Source of the DNA: Bacteroidetes bacterium UBA6183
GTDB lineage: Bacteria; Bacteroidota; Bacteroidia; UKL13-3
Assembly (NCBI GenBank): GCA_002422865.1
Contig: DITN01000078.1
Coordinates: forward strand, 1 to 42,827
DNA: 42,827 nucleotides
Direction: 5' to 3'
A program made the position numbers and the translations under genes. The notes beneath the pieces were generated by a model that did no database searches, was not told where the DNA came from, and saw only the letters and a list, made by a program, of their open reading frames with translations. Positions 41,228 through 42,827 of this stretch are shown in pieces. The first letter of the stretch is position 1; each line of letters begins with the position of its first letter.

Positions 41228-42827
41228 ATGCAAAGAAGGACTTTTATATCCTTGGGTTTAGGATCAGTGGCTTTAGGTAAAGTGTCGTGTGTATCTGACA
41301 AAAAACGGAGTAAAAAATTAGCTACAATTCAACATAATCCACTAACAGAACTGAAACGATTGACATTAGGTTTTTCTTTAGACATTGCAGTTGATATAAT
41401 AAAAAACGGAAATAAAGAGAGAATTGAATGCCTGTTAAAAAGTAAAGACGAATTAAGTTTTCCTGTAAATTTTGAGTTTAAACAAGACCGAACAGTAAAA
41501 ATAGGAGAGACATGGATTGATGCTGTTTATAGATTGGATGTATTTTATGAGCAATACCGAAAAAAAAGCCTTAGGGCCTGGCTCGTAAATGAAATGGCAA
41601 ATAAAAATTGTTCTATAAGAAATCAGATGTTGCTTTTTTGGCTTAATCATTTTGCTATTTCCGACATTATAGAACACAAGTTCGAGTATATACACATCAA
41701 ATTATTACACACATCAGCCTTTGGAAATATCAAGAAATTAGTAAAAGAGGTAAGTATTGATCCTGCAATGTTGCGTTATTTAAATGGGGCAGAAAACACA
41801 AAAATTTCACCTAATGAGAATTATGCGCGTGAGTTGTTAGAGTTGTTTACTATTGGAAAGGGCATACAAGTGGATGATGGTAATTATTCAACATACACAG
41901 AAGATGATGTTCGTGAATGTGCAAAAATATTAACCGGATGGAGAGATAAGGGATGGTTTACAAGGGATGAAAACCTGAAACCGGGTGTTGAATTTATACC
42001 GTTTAATCATGACGGGTCATTAAAAAAACTATCGAAAGCCTTTAATTATGCTGTAATAAGAGAAGCAGGAGAAAACGAGTATGAAAAATTGATTGATGTA
42101 ATATTTGCAAGAAGGGAAACGGCATTAAATTTTTCCCAAAAACTAGTTACATGGTTTGTGGGTGATGGACCACAGAAAAACGAGGAATTAGTGTGTAAAC
42201 TTGCAGACATCTTATATGAGGCTGACTATGATCTGATGCCCGCAATAGAACACCTAACCCGAAGCGATGCAATTCTTGACATAAGCCACCTTCGCGTAAA
42301 AAGCCCGGCACAATTTGTTTTAGGTATTTTACATGCGGTACCGGTTACACCAAACAACAACCTAAAGCAATCAAATAACTACTATTACAATATTTTTAAA
42401 CTAATGTCCGAAATGGGAATGGAGCTTTTAAAACCACCTGGCGTTGCCGGTTGGAAGGCATATTATCAATATCCTGCATTGAGTAAACAATGGATAAATG
42501 CTGCATCTCAAATTAAAAGAACACAATTTGTAAAAAAACTTTTTTTTGATGGTGTTGAAGCGGAAGACACGACACTCAGAGCAGATATTGTTCTGTTTTT
42601 AGATCAATTTAAGCAGCGAACTATAAAGCAGGTTGTAGACACCTCGATTTATTATTTCCACCCTATTTATGATGTTGCCCGTGTTGAAGAAATACTAGGT
42701 AAGCTATATACGGTGTGCGATGAAAATAGTTGGAATAGATCTTTATCAATAAACGAATATACTTATGCCCAACAAGAGGCAATTAGACATGCAATATTCT
42801 CTATAGTTATTGATCCACAAACGAATT
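41228..42827 (+). CDS. DUF1800 family protein with twin-arginine leader, cut by the window end
   Basis: The frame from ATG at 41228 is open to the last base (533 codons), so the C-terminus is missing. The leader MQRRTFISLGLGSVALGKVS has a twin-arginine pattern with a Cys at residue 21, suggesting Tat export. The DUF1800 landmarks are NQMLLFWLNHFAIS, the signature NYARELLELFTIGKG (about residue 200), ECAKILTGW and LKPPGVAGWKAYY (about 410). The family function is unknown; members are exported and usually sit beside a DUF1501 gene, which would lie just beyond the window. Divergent from the SDR gene with a 159-base gap. Confidence 0.87.
   Translation, partial: MQRRTFISLGLGSVALGKVSCVSDKKRSKKLATIQHNPLTELKRLTLGFSLDIAVDIIKNGNKERIECLLKSKDELSFPVNFEFKQDRTVKIGETWIDAVYRLDVFYEQYRKKSLRAWLVNEMANKNCSIRNQMLLFWLNHFAISDIIEHKFEYIHIKLLHTSAFGNIKKLVKEVSIDPAMLRYLNGAENTKISPNENYARELLELFTIGKGIQVDDGNYSTYTEDDVRECAKILTGWRDKGWFTRDENLKPGVEFIPFNHDGSLKKLSKAFNYAVIREAGENEYEKLIDVIFARRETALNFSQKLVTWFVGDGPQKNEELVCKLADILYEADYDLMPAIEHLTRSDAILDISHLRVKSPAQFVLGILHAVPVTPNNNLKQSNNYYYNIFKLMSEMGMELLKPPGVAGWKAYYQYPALSKQWINAASQIKRTQFVKKLFFDGVEAEDTTLRADIVLFLDQFKQRTIKQVVDTSIYYFHPIYDVARVEEILGKLYTVCDENSWNRSLSINEYTYAQQEAIRHAIFSIVIDPQTN

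Noticed and set aside
41453..41695. 80-codon minus-strand ORF near the window end
   Set aside because: It is antisense to the DUF1800 gene, whose uninterrupted 533-codon frame with family motifs explains the region.

Overview
The window comes from a low-GC member of the Bacteroidota, most likely an environmental free-living lineage; I cannot resolve the family. Supporting signs are a type IX secretion (CHU_C / gliding-motility type) C-terminal sorting domain, a patatin phospholipase fused to an outer-membrane barrel, a DUF1800 protein, a DUF4412 protein, a ComEC without its metallo-beta-lactamase half, and gene starts preceded by the Bacteroidota promoter signature (TTG, 18-20 bases, TAnnTTTG) instead of Shine-Dalgarno sequences. 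Gene density is high. I see no tRNA, rRNA, insertion sequence, prophage, CRISPR array or recognisable defence system, so this is essentially core chromosome.

Layout. 1-4.4 kb, minus strand: LUD-domain protein, LpxH (lipid A), a periplasmic propeller-like protein, release factor 1 and a small esterase, plus a 52-codon ORF at 4216-4374. 4.5-6.4 kb, plus strand: panD, a flippase-like membrane protein and the heptose-phosphate adenylyltransferase RfaE2. A highly structured non-coding stretch (6.45-6.6 kb) precedes a photolyase. 8.1-14.4 kb: a small four-helix membrane protein facing the photolyase across two back-to-back terminators, then comEC, a crotonase, a DUF4412 protein, a flippase and a PlsC-like acyltransferase. 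14.5-19.8 kb: a YdeI-like protein, punA, an ECF sigma / anti-sigma pair, tsaB, an A-type Fe-S carrier, rpsT and a DedA protein. 19.8-26.9 kb: a LolC/E-type permease, a methyltransferase, GtrA, a lytic-transglycosylase-like LysM protein that lacks its catalytic residues, gatA-tatA, and an RluB-type pseudouridine synthase with a 30-residue tandem-repeat N-terminus. 27-40 kb, plus strand: patatin-barrel protein, an M16 protease pair, a T9SS cargo protein, ybeY, mnmG, a zinc-ribbon methyltransferase, an Ig-like lipoprotein and pheS. 40-42.8 kb: a frameshifted small basic gene, an SDR dehydrogenase and a DUF1800 protein cut by the window end.

Themes. Envelope construction dominates (LpxH, RfaE2, flippases, PlsC, LolC/E, GtrA, DedA, LysM protein, patatin barrel, T9SS cargo), mixed with translation and tRNA-modification genes (prfA, rpsT, gatA, ybeY, mnmG, pheS, tsaB, rluB). 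The most interesting signal is not a gene: three near-consensus parS (ParB-binding) palindromes lie within 2.9 kb just upstream of and beside mnmG, and about 4.5 kb further on a 391-base AT-rich gap carries DnaA-box-like words. Together they suggest a chromosome-segregation centre and possibly a nearby replication origin, although gene orientation does not support the origin part.
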